Source: Collinsella sp. (GTDB taxonomy: Bacteria > Actinomycetota > Coriobacteriia > Coriobacteriales > Coriobacteriaceae). Taken from it: a DNA stretch of 11,061 nt. Under the pieces are notes generated by a model that was not told the DNA's origin, made no database searches, and was given only the letters and a program-made list of their open reading frames with translations. Each line of letters opens with the position of its first letter. The first letter of the stretch is position 1. Location of the stretch: NCBI GenBank assembly GCA_014871605.1, contig WGSQ01000054.1:1-11061 (forward strand), in the 5' to 3' direction. Below, piece after piece: positions 5,190 to 11,061 of the stretch. The translations under genes were made by a program, and so were the position numbers.

Positions 5190-7373
5190 TTAGCTCCAGA
5201 GATGGTCGTTGCGGGTGATCGTGGCGCCGATGGCAAAGGGCATGCAGACGATTACTGGATACAGGTAGCGCATGTAGGTCGATCCGTTGCACGGGCCAAT
5301 CAGGCACACGGCGAGCACGCCCAGCAGCGGTATCCAGATGGCCAGCGCGCGCCACGAATGACGGCGCAACAGGTAGACCACCACGGTGATCATAATCCAT
5401 ACGTACGTGGCCGAGCTCATGGAGAGCGAGATAAACGGGATGCGCTGCACCGCCACGCGGTACAGGTTGATCAGGTGATCACACCAGCGCACGGCCTTGT
5501 TATCGACCGGGTGGAAGTCAAAGTACTTGCGGTTATCGGGCTTCGCCATAATCTCGGCACTGCGCGCCGTGCTGTAGACCCACGCATCGCGAGCGCTCGG
5601 ATAGAAGTACCCATAGTAGTTATTGACGAGCGCCGAGATATAGCACTCGGGGTCCTTTTTGAACATCTGGGCCCACACCTTAAAATAGGCCTTGATGTCC
5701 TCCTGCGAGGCATACTCATTAAAGCAGTTTTTGACGGCATCCGACTTGTCGGGGTTGTAGCGACGACCTAGGTTCTCGTAGTTGAGCACCCGATCGATTA
5801 CCTCGCGCTCTTTATCGGTCACCAGGCCGTCACAGGGAGCTTCCTCAATCGTGCCATCATCGCTGACCTTGGGGTTGACGCCCGAATTGAGGCCGTCGTG
5901 CTTTTGGACGAAGCGCGCCGTCTGCTGAAACGGGATCGAGAGCACCTCGCGCTTGGAGCTCGGCGTGATATCGTGCGCCGGCATAAAAACCTTGGTGAAA
6001 TACGTGTTAGAGGCCAGGCAGAGCGCGAGCACCGCGAGGACGCCGACCCAGCGGAAGCGCGGCGTGGCGTTTGAGGGTGCAGGGGCCGCCTGTTTTGCCG
6101 CGCCGCGAGCTCTATGCGCGTCCCAGGCGCAACATGCTGCCGCGATCACGCAAGCCGCCAGCGGAAACACGAGGCCGCCATTACGCAAAAACGTGGCACC
6201 CATGGCACCCAGCACGAGCAACAGCCAGTCGTGGCGCGCAAAGAGCACGGGTGCCTGTTCGCCCGCGCGCTCGGCATTGGCATCGCGACGGGGCAGGCCG
6301 CACGCCACGAGCTTGACGGTCTGAACGAGCAGCACCAAAAACGCATCGGCGAAAAGCACGTCTTTGGTCAGCAGCACCGCATAGTTGGAGAACATCGGCA
6401 TAAACGCAAAGAACAGCAGGATGGCGCCCCGGACCGGCAGGCTCACGCCCAGCTTGCGCAGCGACGATATGGAATAGGCCAAGCAAGCGGCCGTAATGAC
6501 ATATTGGATACAAGTGTAGATGGTGAGGCCCGCATTGGCGCTGTTAAAAAGCGAAAGTCCCAGCTGCACGCACGAGCCGATGATGGCCGTGTGCACTACC
6601 GGGTGATGTCCGTTGAGCAGCACGTCGGGGTTAAGCAGGCGCAGGTAATCGCTCGTGCCGTTGGGATAGTTGAACCACTGGCGGATCTGCGCACCCGTAT
6701 CTCCCATAAAGAGACCGGGCAGTGAGGCGATAAGCGTGGGCGCCCAGACAATCATAAGCACAAGAAACGGTCCGGCAAAGGGATGGACCGAGAGTACGGC
6801 GTGGGCCACACGCCACACGCGGCCAAAATGCGCCTCCGAAAACGGAATGCGGCGAGAACTCAGCCAATCCAAACACTCAAAAGCCAGATAGAAAGCCACG
6901 ATCGCCAAGAGCATCCAGCCTGCCCCGCCAATCCAGGCGCAGATAACGCGTGCCTTGTCGCCGAGCACGATCTCGGCCGAGTCGGTGAGGTCGTAGCTAC
7001 GGCCAAACACCATGCAGACGGCAAAGAAGAGCGACGGCAGAACGATCGACGGACGCCAGGCGTCACCACGGCCAAAGAACACATAGCGAAACGGCAGCGG
7101 GAGCAGGCAGGCGAGCGCGAGCAGCATGACCGCGTCGGTATGACCGGCAAACGAGAGCAGTACCTCGTAGCACACGTAGAGCGCGCCCGTCGCCTTGGGG
7201 TCGATCGACAGCACCGCGTTGCTCGACACCGGGGCGGGATCGATGGAAAACGCCGTGGTCGCCAGCAGGGCGAGCAAAAATGCGATACATGTCTGCTTGG
7301 CGGGATAGCGCTTAAACCAAACGATACGGGCGGCGTCGCGCGCCGCAGATGTAGAGAGGTCGGAATCCTTCAC
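5190..7373 (-). CDS. DUF6020-like polytopic membrane protein, putative GT-C glycosyltransferase
   Basis: A 727-residue multi-pass membrane protein with about 11-13 hydrophobic segments. The loop after a helix near residue 220 reads LFMGDTGAQIRQWF and is followed by LLNGHHPVVHTAIIGSCVQLG at about 253-272. A later helix ends in LLTKDVLFADAFLVL, and a soluble region of about 150 residues (roughly 470-630) precedes the last helices. An acidic residue in the first large extracytoplasmic loop followed by a conserved HHP motif is what I recall for DUF6020 proteins, which resemble GT-C lipid-linked sugar transferases. Substrate and function are unknown. The start is a GTG at 7373. The ribosome site is weak (AAAGG about 11 bases upstream), so the exact start is uncertain. 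It lies between lgt and yebC, with dispersed hairpins on both sides. Confidence 0.75.
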   Translation of the reverse strand: MKDSDLSTSAARDAARIVWFKRYPAKQTCIAFLLALLATTAFSIDPAPVSSNAVLSIDPKATGALYVCYEVLLSFAGHTDAVMLLALACLLPLPFRYVFFGRGDAWRPSIVLPSLFFAVCMVFGRSYDLTDSAEIVLGDKARVICAWIGGAGWMLLAIVAFYLAFECLDWLSSRRIPFSEAHFGRVWRVAHAVLSVHPFAGPFLVLMIVWAPTLIASLPGLFMGDTGAQIRQWFNYPNGTSDYLRLLNPDVLLNGHHPVVHTAIIGSCVQLGLSLFNSANAGLTIYTCIQYVITAACLAYSISSLRKLGVSLPVRGAILLFFAFMPMFSNYAVLLTKDVLFADAFLVLLVQTVKLVACGLPRRDANAERAGEQAPVLFARHDWLLLVLGAMGATFLRNGGLVFPLAACVIAAACCAWDAHRARGAAKQAAPAPSNATPRFRWVGVLAVLALCLASNTYFTKVFMPAHDITPSSKREVLSIPFQQTARFVQKHDGLNSGVNPKVSDDGTIEEAPCDGLVTDKEREVIDRVLNYENLGRRYNPDKSDAVKNCFNEYASQEDIKAYFKVWAQMFKKDPECYISALVNNYYGYFYPSARDAWVYSTARSAEIMAKPDNRKYFDFHPVDNKAVRWCDHLINLYRVAVQRIPFISLSMSSATYVWIMITVVVYLLRRHSWRALAIWIPLLGVLAVCLIGPCNGSTYMRYLYPVIVCMPFAIGATITRNDHLWS

Positions 7374-7393
7374 AGTCCGAAAAGCCTTTCTAG

Positions 7394-7432
7394 AAACCTA
7401 CCAAAAAGTGACAGGTTTATTTTGGCAGGTTT
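7394..7432 (+). repeat. GACAGG-loop hairpin C, upstream of the DUF6020 gene
   Basis: Arms AAACCTACCAAAA (7394-7406) and TTTTGGCAGGTTT (7420-7432) pair at 12 of 13 positions around a 13-base loop, AGTGACAGGTTTA. The loop is a degenerate form of the GGGGACAGG motif, here on the plus strand. A 10-base palindrome, TTTCTAGAAA (7387-7396), overlaps its left edge. The element lies in the probable 5' region of the DUF6020 gene. Confidence 0.7.
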
Positions 7433-7449
7433 TATCTGGGGAAACGTTA
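7410..7449 (+). repeat. 40-base dispersed repeat block, copy 2
   Basis: This is the inverted counterpart of 2511-2550, identical at 37 of 40 positions and in the opposite orientation about 4.9 kb away. It covers the loop and right arm of hairpin C plus about 20 further bases, ending in AAACGTTA. The match beyond the hairpin shows the repeat unit is longer than the stem-loop itself. Confidence 0.8.
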
Positions 7450-7474
7450 CGGTTCTGTCATCGTTGGCCGGCAA

Positions 7475-7511
7475 AACCACCACAAAGGTGCCTGTCCCCT
7501 TTGTGGTGGTT
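7475..7511 (-). repeat. GGGGACAGG hairpin D, starts in the lgt stop; terminator-like
   Basis: A perfect 14-base inverted repeat, AACCACCACAAAGG (7475-7488) and CCTTTGTGGTGGTT (7498-7511), has a 9-base loop. On the minus strand GGGGACAGG spans the stem end and loop. The outer arm overlaps the last two bases of the lgt TAA stop (7512-7510). On the minus strand the stem ends in GGTTTTG, a minimal T-run, so it may terminate lgt transcription. It is the most perfect of the four hairpins. Confidence 0.85.
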
Positions 7512-8331
7512 AGGCGTCGAGGTAGATGCGCTGGGGACGATTGCGGTGACGGGCAAAGACGATGAGCGCCAGGCCCGCAATCACGAGCGGCAGGCTCAGC
7601 AGCTGGCCCATGGTGATGACGCCGCCCAGCAGATAACCCAGCTGGGCGTCGGGCACGCGCACAAACTCAACGAGGAAGCGGACGATGCCGTAGCCCATCA
7701 CAAACACGCCCATAAATGTGCCCTGGGGCAGCAGCGGCTTTTTGCGGCTGAGCACTTGCAGAATGCAGAAGAGCACGATGCCCTCCAGAAATGCCTCGTA
7801 GAGCTGGGAGGGATGACGCGGCATGTCGCCCGCGGTGCCGCCAAAGACCACGCCCCAGGGCAGATCGGTCGGTTTGCCCCACAGCTCGCCGTTGACAAAG
7901 TTGGCACAGCGCCCCAGGCACAGGGCCAGCGGAGCGCCAATAACGGCGAGATCGGCCAGAGTCCATGCATCGAGCTTGTACATGCGGCACACAAGCACGC
8001 CGCCGATGATGCCGCCCACCAGACCGCCATGGAAACTCATGCCGCCCTCGTTGGTGGCAAAGATCTCGAGCGGATGCGCCCAGTAGTAGCCGTCGCCGTA
8101 AAAGACGACATAGAACAGGCGCGCGCCGATGATGAGGCCAAAGACCACACCGACCACGACGCTCGTCAGGTCGTCGATCGTGATATCGAAACCCCAACGG
8201 CGCTGCGTGCGGTACATGACGACTGCCGTGAGCAGCGCTCCGACCACATAGGCCAAGCCGTACCAGTAGATGGTGATGGGCCCGGCCGAAATGGCGACAG
8301 GGTCAAGCATATGGTAGAGGTCGTTGAGCAT
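7510..8331 (-). CDS. lgt: Prolipoprotein diacylglyceryl transferase
   Basis: Lgt transfers the diacylglyceryl group of phosphatidylglycerol to the lipobox cysteine of prelipoproteins, the first step of lipoprotein maturation at the membrane. The 273-residue protein has about seven hydrophobic segments. Family motifs are visible: the N-terminal ITIYWYGLAYVVG, GARLFYVV at about 69-76, SFHGGLVGG with H101, and the Lgt signature GRCANFVNGELWG with R141, N144 and E149. HPSQLYEA at 173-180 and the C-terminal GxVRFLVEFVR-like stretch are also present. I start at the ATG at 8331, with AGAGGG six bases upstream. The open frame extends to 8391, but the extra 20 residues are basic, unlike Lgt, and lack a site. 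The gap to the NifU-like gene is 109 bases. The stop codon lies in hairpin D. Confidence 0.97.
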   Translation of the reverse strand: MLNDLYHMLDPVAISAGPITIYWYGLAYVVGALLTAVVMYRTQRRWGFDITIDDLTSVVVGVVFGLIIGARLFYVVFYGDGYYWAHPLEIFATNEGGMSFHGGLVGGIIGGVLVCRMYKLDAWTLADLAVIGAPLALCLGRCANFVNGELWGKPTDLPWGVVFGGTAGDMPRHPSQLYEAFLEGIVLFCILQVLSRKKPLLPQGTFMGVFVMGYGIVRFLVEFVRVPDAQLGYLLGGVITMGQLLSLPLVIAGLALIVFARHRNRPQRIYLDA

Positions 8332-8440
8332 ATCGATCCCTCTGCTCCCTACATGCAAATGCGGCCGCGGGCCTTGCGCTCGCAGCCGCACAGTTGGGCG
8401 TAACGTCTATGCGGAACACATCGTCCGCAGCTATCGCTTC

Positions 8441-8719
8441 TTAGAACGGCGCGTACTCGTCGTACAGATCGTCGGCCTCGCCGGAGGCATTGACCTGCTC
8501 GACACGCGTAACGCCGGGCACGTGCTCCTTCAGGATGCGCTCGATGCCCATGGAAAGCGTCAGGGCGCTCATTGGGCAACCGGCGCAGGCGCCCTGAAGC
8601 TCCAGCTTGACGACGCCCTCGTCGTCAACGCCCACATACTCCATATCGCCGCCGTCGGCCTGCAGGTTGGGGCGGATCTCTTCAAGAACCTTCTTAAGCA
8701 GCTCTTCGTTAACAGCCAC
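8441..8719 (-). CDS. NifU-like C-terminal (Nfu) domain protein
   Basis: A stand-alone Nfu domain of 92 residues, the family that carries or delivers Fe-S clusters to target proteins. The N-terminal helix and ADGGDMEYVGVDDEG (about 21-35) are typical. The cluster-binding motif CAGCPMS has C45 and C48. A C-terminal segment, VPGVTRVEQVNA, precedes an acidic tail ending in YAPF. The start is a GTG at 8719, with AAAGGAG five bases upstream. Lgt follows after 109 bases and could be co-transcribed. That gap holds an inverted repeat, TGCGGA/TCCGCA (8410-8415 and 8424-8429), without a T-run. No other suf/isc genes are in the window. Confidence 0.93.
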   Translation of the reverse strand: MAVNEELLKKVLEEIRPNLQADGGDMEYVGVDDEGVVKLELQGACAGCPMSALTLSMGIERILKEHVPGVTRVEQVNASGEADDLYDEYAPF

Positions 8720-8741
8720 AGGGGCTCCTTTCTCACAATAA

Positions 8742-8757
8742 CGCGGGCGCGCCCGCG
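8742..8757. promoter_or_regulatory. 16-base perfect palindrome upstream of the NifU-like gene
   Basis: CGCGGGCGCGCCCGCG is a perfect palindrome, 23 bases before the NifU-like GTG and just downstream of a candidate promoter. It might be an operator or an mRNA leader hairpin. It has no T-run, so termination of the upstream deaminase gene is unlikely. Confidence 0.4.
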
Positions 8758-8767
8758 GACAGGGGCT

Positions 8768-8795
8768 ATGTTACTACAGCCATGTACCCGCTCAA
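8768..8795 (-). promoter_or_regulatory. Candidate promoter of the NifU-like gene
   Basis: On the minus strand TTGAGC (8790-8795) and TAACAT (8768-8773) are separated by 16 bases. Each matches the consensus at 4 of 6 positions. The predicted start would lie just before the 16-base palindrome at 8742-8757. The rest of the 176-base gap (to 8895) shows nothing else I can support. Confidence 0.35.
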
Positions 8796-8895
8796 GCGCC
8801 AGCCATGCGCGCGGATACGACTTTCACGAGCAGTCAATTTGGGACGGGGCTCTTTTAGCTGTTTTGCCGCCGATCGGTGCCGACACGCGCTGTTG

Positions 8896-9420
8896 CTACT
8901 GTTGAGCCTGTCCCCCGGTACCAATGTGGACATCGACGATAACCTGGCGGTAGCTAATGCCGCAGGAGTCGAGGATGCGGCGGCTGATGCGGCCGTCGTC
9001 GGTGTCGGCGTACTTATTGTCCAGGTAGACGACCTCGCCCACACCTACCTGTGCCAGAATTTTGGCACAGTCATGGCACGGGAACAGCGTGACGTAGACC
9101 GTGGAGCCCTCAAGATCTTTGAGCGATCCGCGGTAGTTGAGCACTGCGTTGGCCTCGGCATGGACGACGTAGTTGTGCTTGTCCTGCAGCGGGTCGTCGC
9201 TCGTACCCCAAGGAAAAAAATCGTCGTTGAGCGCCGAGGGCGTACCGTTGTATCCCACCGAGAGGATGCGGTGGTTGGTGCTAGCGATGCACGCGCCCAC
9301 CTGCGTGTTGGGGTCCTTGCTGCGGCGCTGCGCGGCGATAGCCACGCTCATAAAGAACTCGTCCCAGCTAATGACGTCGCGGCGCTTGCCCGACGCGCTT
9401 TGTTGAAGATCGTCCGACAT
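8896..9420 (-). CDS. Deoxycytidylate (dCMP) deaminase family protein
   Basis: A zinc-dependent CDA-fold deaminase that most likely converts dCMP to dUMP, feeding dTMP synthesis. The 174-residue protein has WDEFFMSVAIAAQRRSKDPNTQVGA near the N-terminus, then ILSVGYNGTPSAL at about 52-64. The catalytic HAEANA motif has H88 and E90. PCHDC supplies the other zinc ligands, C115 and C118. These match dCMP deaminases (ComEB type) better than cytidine or riboflavin deaminases. I chose the ATG at 9420, with GGAGGT seven bases upstream. A longer frame starting at 9456 would begin inside the -10 element at 9455-9463. The last residues, GTGGQAQQ, are encoded by a copy of the dispersed GGGGGACAGG motif and are probably dispensable. 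Confidence 0.93.
   Translation of the reverse strand: MSDDLQQSASGKRRDVISWDEFFMSVAIAAQRRSKDPNTQVGACIASTNHRILSVGYNGTPSALNDDFFPWGTSDDPLQDKHNYVVHAEANAVLNYRGSLKDLEGSTVYVTLFPCHDCAKILAQVGVGEVVYLDNKYADTDDGRISRRILDSCGISYRQVIVDVHIGTGGQAQQ
8907..8916 (-). repeat. Copy of the GGGGACAGG motif inside the deaminase 3' end
   Basis: GGGGGACAGG on the minus strand encodes Gly-Gly-Gln plus the first base of Ala, six codons before the TAG stop. Upstream is GGTACC, but I find no convincing matching arm downstream. It is therefore a partial or decayed copy of the hairpin family. Confidence 0.5.
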
Positions 9421-9454
9421 GGCAGACACCTCCGAAATCGCAATAGTTTGACCC

Positions 9455-9463
9455 ATTGTAGCA
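9455..9463 (-). promoter_or_regulatory. Extended -10 promoter of the deaminase gene
   Basis: TGCTACAAT on the minus strand is an extended -10 (TGn followed by TACAAT, 5 of 6 to TATAAT), placed about 35 bases before the chosen ATG. The -35 region is poor, as is common for extended -10 promoters. Upstream, at 9484-9491, lies a short GGGACAGG match, a possible remnant of the dispersed motif with weak GCCGTT/AACGTC arms. Confidence 0.5.
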
Positions 9464-9506
9464 GGTGAAAGGTGAGGCCGTTTCCTGTCCCGTCAACGTC
9501 CTTTTG

Positions 9507-9533
9507 CTTTATGTGCGGCCCTTTATGCGCGGC
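9507..9533. repeat. Short tandem duplication across the coaX stop codon
   Basis: CTTTATGTGCGGC (9507-9519) and CTTTATGCGCGGC (9521-9533) are 13-base copies differing at one position and separated by one base. The second copy contains the coaX TAA stop (9525-9523), so the last residue or two and the stop lie within the duplication. Confidence 0.55.
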
Positions 9534-10374
9534 GCGGCTTTTGGTTAATGCGGTACAGCTCGGCAAGACCCCGCAGCGTCAGTGCGTCGTCTACCGTCAG
9601 GCTGTGGCCGACCAGCGCCGCGAGCGCCTCGGCATCGTCGCCGGTGATGACGATGGGCACGCCGTCCTCCCCCGCCGCCTTGGTCGAGCGCATCTCGGCA
9701 AGCACCATGTCGAGCATGCCGTCGATGCGGGCCACCTCGCCCAAGACCACACCCGAGCGCATGGCCTCGCGCGTGTTGCGCCCGATGACGTGCGGGGGTG
9801 CCGAGGTCTCGACCTGCGGCAGGCGCGCCGCAGCGGCCGAAAGCGAGCGAGCGCCGAGCGCCAGACCCGGCGCGATGACGCCGCCGACAAAGGTTCCGCG
9901 CGCATCGATGACCTCGATATTGGTTGTGGTGCCCAGGTCGATCACGATGCACGGAGCACCGTAGACGGCACGGGCCGCCACGGCGTCGGCGATGCGGTCG
10001 GGACCGATCTCGGCCGGGTCATCGTAGTGCACGGGTATGCCGGTCTTGAGCCCCGGCCCCACGGTGAGCACGCGCCCCGTGCAGGTACGGGAAAGCGCTG
10101 CCTTCCACGGGCGCTCGAGCGCCGGCACCACGCAGCTCAGCACGGCCGCCGCGGGAACGAGTGCGCCCGGCATGCCCGCATCGGCGGCAAGCGCGCCCAT
10201 GACCTGCATGAGCCTCATACGCGCCTCGTCGGCCGTAATGCTCGACGGCGTCGTGATCTCGCAGGTCGCAAGCGGGCATTCCTGCGCCGCAGCCGAATCC
10301 TCGGCAAACAGGCCAAAGCGAATGAACGTGTTACCCACGTCGACCGTCAATATATACGCGCACCCATTCAGCAT
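9523..10374 (-). CDS. coaX: Type III pantothenate kinase
   Basis: CoaX phosphorylates pantothenate, the first step of coenzyme A synthesis. It belongs to the ASKHA fold and is generally insensitive to CoA feedback. The 283-residue protein has the N-terminal phosphate motif VDVGNTFIRFG (D12), CVVPAL at 81-86, and IGPDRIADAVAA, with D126 at the position of the family's catalytic aspartate. It also has IDLGTTTNIEVID at 145-157 and FVGGVIAPG at 162-170. The GTTT form of the second phosphate motif differs slightly from the common GTAT form but fits the fold. I start at the ATG at 10374, with AAAGGAG eight bases upstream. A frame reaching 10422 passes over that site and the promoter. It is divergent from the OPT gene. 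Confidence 0.95.
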   Translation of the reverse strand: MLNGCAYILTVDVGNTFIRFGLFAEDSAAAQECPLATCEITTPSSITADEARMRLMQVMGALAADAGMPGALVPAAAVLSCVVPALERPWKAALSRTCTGRVLTVGPGLKTGIPVHYDDPAEIGPDRIADAVAARAVYGAPCIVIDLGTTTNIEVIDARGTFVGGVIAPGLALGARSLSAAAARLPQVETSAPPHVIGRNTREAMRSGVVLGEVARIDGMLDMVLAEMRSTKAAGEDGVPIVITGDDAEALAALVGHSLTVDDALTLRGLAELYRINQKPRRA

Positions 10375-10401
10375 CGTCGGAACTCCTTTCGTCTGCCCAG
10401 C

Positions 10402-10429
10402 AGTATATCCCCGCAGTTCCATCCGGCAA
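10402..10429 (-). promoter_or_regulatory. Candidate promoter of coaX
   Basis: On the minus strand TTGCCG (10424-10429) and TATACT (10402-10407, 5 of 6) are separated by 16 bases. The -10 lies about 28 bases before the coaX ATG, giving a short leader of roughly 20 bases that carries the AAAGGAG site. This is one of the better promoter matches in the window. Confidence 0.5.
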
Positions 10430-10476
10430 GCAGGGGCAGCTAAAAGACGCCCCTCCCAAATGCGCTGCCTTGCGGC

Positions 10477-10592
10477 TATACTGGTGCGCGGCCGTGCGCG
10501 AGCTCACGCGGCGGCCCTTGGTAACCCGACTTCCCGCGCCGTATCCGTAGCGGCGCTCCCGGGGGAAGCGGATATACGCAAAGGAGTTCTAT
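10477..10592 (+). promoter_or_regulatory. Possible -10 and structured leader of the OPT gene
   Basis: TATACT at 10477-10482 is a -10 candidate without a convincing -35. It would leave a leader of about 105 bases. That leader is GC-rich, with potential pairing GGCCG/CGGCC near 10490-10515 and TATCCG (10542-10547) with CGGATA (10569-10574). The second pair ends just before the AAGGAG ribosome site. I recognise no known riboswitch; the structures may be incidental to the GC content. Confidence 0.3.
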
Positions 10593-11061
10593 ATGAGCAA
10601 TCCCTCGAACCGCGCCTCGATGCGCGGGCAATTCACGCTGCGCGGCGTCGTCATCGGCGTCCTTGGCTGCGTGATTATCACGGCAAGCTCGGCCTATACG
10701 GCCCTCAAGATGGGCGCCCTCCCCTGGCCGATTATCTTCGCTGCCGTCATTTCGCTGTTCTTCCTGAAGCTCATGGGCAACGCCAGCCTTAACGAAGCCA
10801 ACGTCACCCACACCATTATGTCCGCGGGCGCCATGGTCGCCGGCGGCCTGGCGTTTACCATCCCGGGCGCCTGGATGCTGGGCTACGCCGACCAGATCAG
10901 CTGGCTCGACATGTTTATCGTGGCGCTCGCCGGCACCATCTTGGGCCTGCTGGCCACGGCACTCATCCACCGTCACTTTATCGTGGACGCCGCGTTGGAG
11001 TTTCCCACCGGCAACGCCGCAGCTCAGACCCTGCGCGCGACCGAGGCCGGCGGCAAGACCG
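10593..11061 (+). CDS. OPT family oligopeptide transporter (partial, runs off right edge)
   Basis: The first 156 codons of a multi-pass transporter of the OPT (oligopeptide transporter) superfamily, proton-coupled importers of peptides or metal chelates in some members. Residues 11-35 start with RGQFTLRGVVIGVLGCVIIT, the usual N-terminal helix. ASSAYTALKMGALPWPIIFA follows, then several further helices. Near residue 140 EFPTGNAAAQTL matches the conserved OPT motif around F-P-[ST]-G-x-A. The ATG at 10593 has AAGGAG six bases upstream. It is the only plus-strand gene here and is divergent from coaX. Substrate cannot be told from this fragment. Confidence 0.9.
   Translation, partial: MSNPSNRASMRGQFTLRGVVIGVLGCVIITASSAYTALKMGALPWPIIFAAVISLFFLKLMGNASLNEANVTHTIMSAGAMVAGGLAFTIPGAWMLGYADQISWLDMFIVALAGTILGLLATALIHRHFIVDAALEFPTGNAAAQTLRATEAGGKT

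Noticed and set aside
7408..8403. Plus-strand open frame opposite lgt
   Set aside because: Lgt motifs on the minus strand are decisive. The plus frame starts within dispersed repeats and has no domain character.
8402..8430. Inverted repeat TGCGGA/TCCGCA between the NifU-like gene and lgt as a terminator
   Set aside because: The stem is short and has no T-run on the minus strand. The two genes may well be co-transcribed.
2529..8916. Could the repeated CCTGTCCCC motifs be a CRISPR array?
   Set aside because: The copies are kilobases apart with no regular spacers and no cas genes. They are single hairpins at gene ends.
9472..10443. 323-residue plus-strand open frame opposite coaX
   Set aside because: CoaX motifs are clear on the minus strand. 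The plus product is Arg/His/Ala-rich without a recognisable fold.
10476..10976. Minus-strand open frame opposite the OPT gene
   Set aside because: The plus strand has AAGGAG, an ATG and an OPT protein with the FPTGNAAAQ motif. The minus frame is charged and low in complexity.
1..11061. A novel multi-gene defence, mobile or biosynthetic system
   Set aside because: All eleven genes fit known housekeeping or envelope families, except that the membrane-protein substrates are unknown. There is no integrase, transposase, phage or toxin-antitoxin gene, and no tRNA or rRNA gene that I can see.

Overview
This window looks like ordinary housekeeping chromosome from a GC-rich Gram-positive bacterium. 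It is most likely a member of the Coriobacteriia (Actinobacteria), and a Collinsella-like gut species is my best guess. The guess rests on the strong G/C third-position bias, the GGAGG-type ribosome sites with frequent GTG starts, the amaP/DUF2273/asp23 cassette, Lgt and CoaX. It is inference, since no rRNA gene is present.

Eleven genes are visible. Ten lie on the minus strand; reading from the right edge leftward they are coaX (type III pantothenate kinase), a dCMP-deaminase-family enzyme, a NifU-C-domain Fe-S scaffold protein, lgt (prolipoprotein diacylglyceryl transferase), a large polytopic membrane protein of DUF6020 type, a YebC-family protein, the three-gene envelope-stress cassette amaP-DUF2273-asp23, a YitT-family membrane protein, and a zinc-ribbon multi-pass membrane protein running off the left edge. 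Only the OPT-family transporter at the right edge, also cut, is on the plus strand, divergent from coaX. No gap without a gene exceeds about 220 bases.

Functionally this is a mix of cell-envelope genes (lgt, DUF6020, amaP cassette, YitT, zinc-ribbon protein, OPT) and core metabolism or translation genes (coaX, dCMP deaminase, NifU-like, yebC). Only amaP-DUF2273-asp23 is a tightly coupled operon, with an 8-base overlap, its own candidate promoter and a good terminator. The others have separate gaps of 75 to 180 bases, several with terminator-like hairpins or promoter-like hexamers.

I found no defence island, phage, CRISPR array, biosynthetic cluster or novel multi-gene system. The most unusual signal is intergenic. 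At least four hairpins carry the same apex motif, GGGGACAGG or its complement, on largely different stems. Three start at the stop codon of a gene as TAACC, two share a 40-base block, and a further copy of the apex motif has become the last codons of the dCMP deaminase gene. This looks like a dispersed REP-like/BIME-like repeat family.
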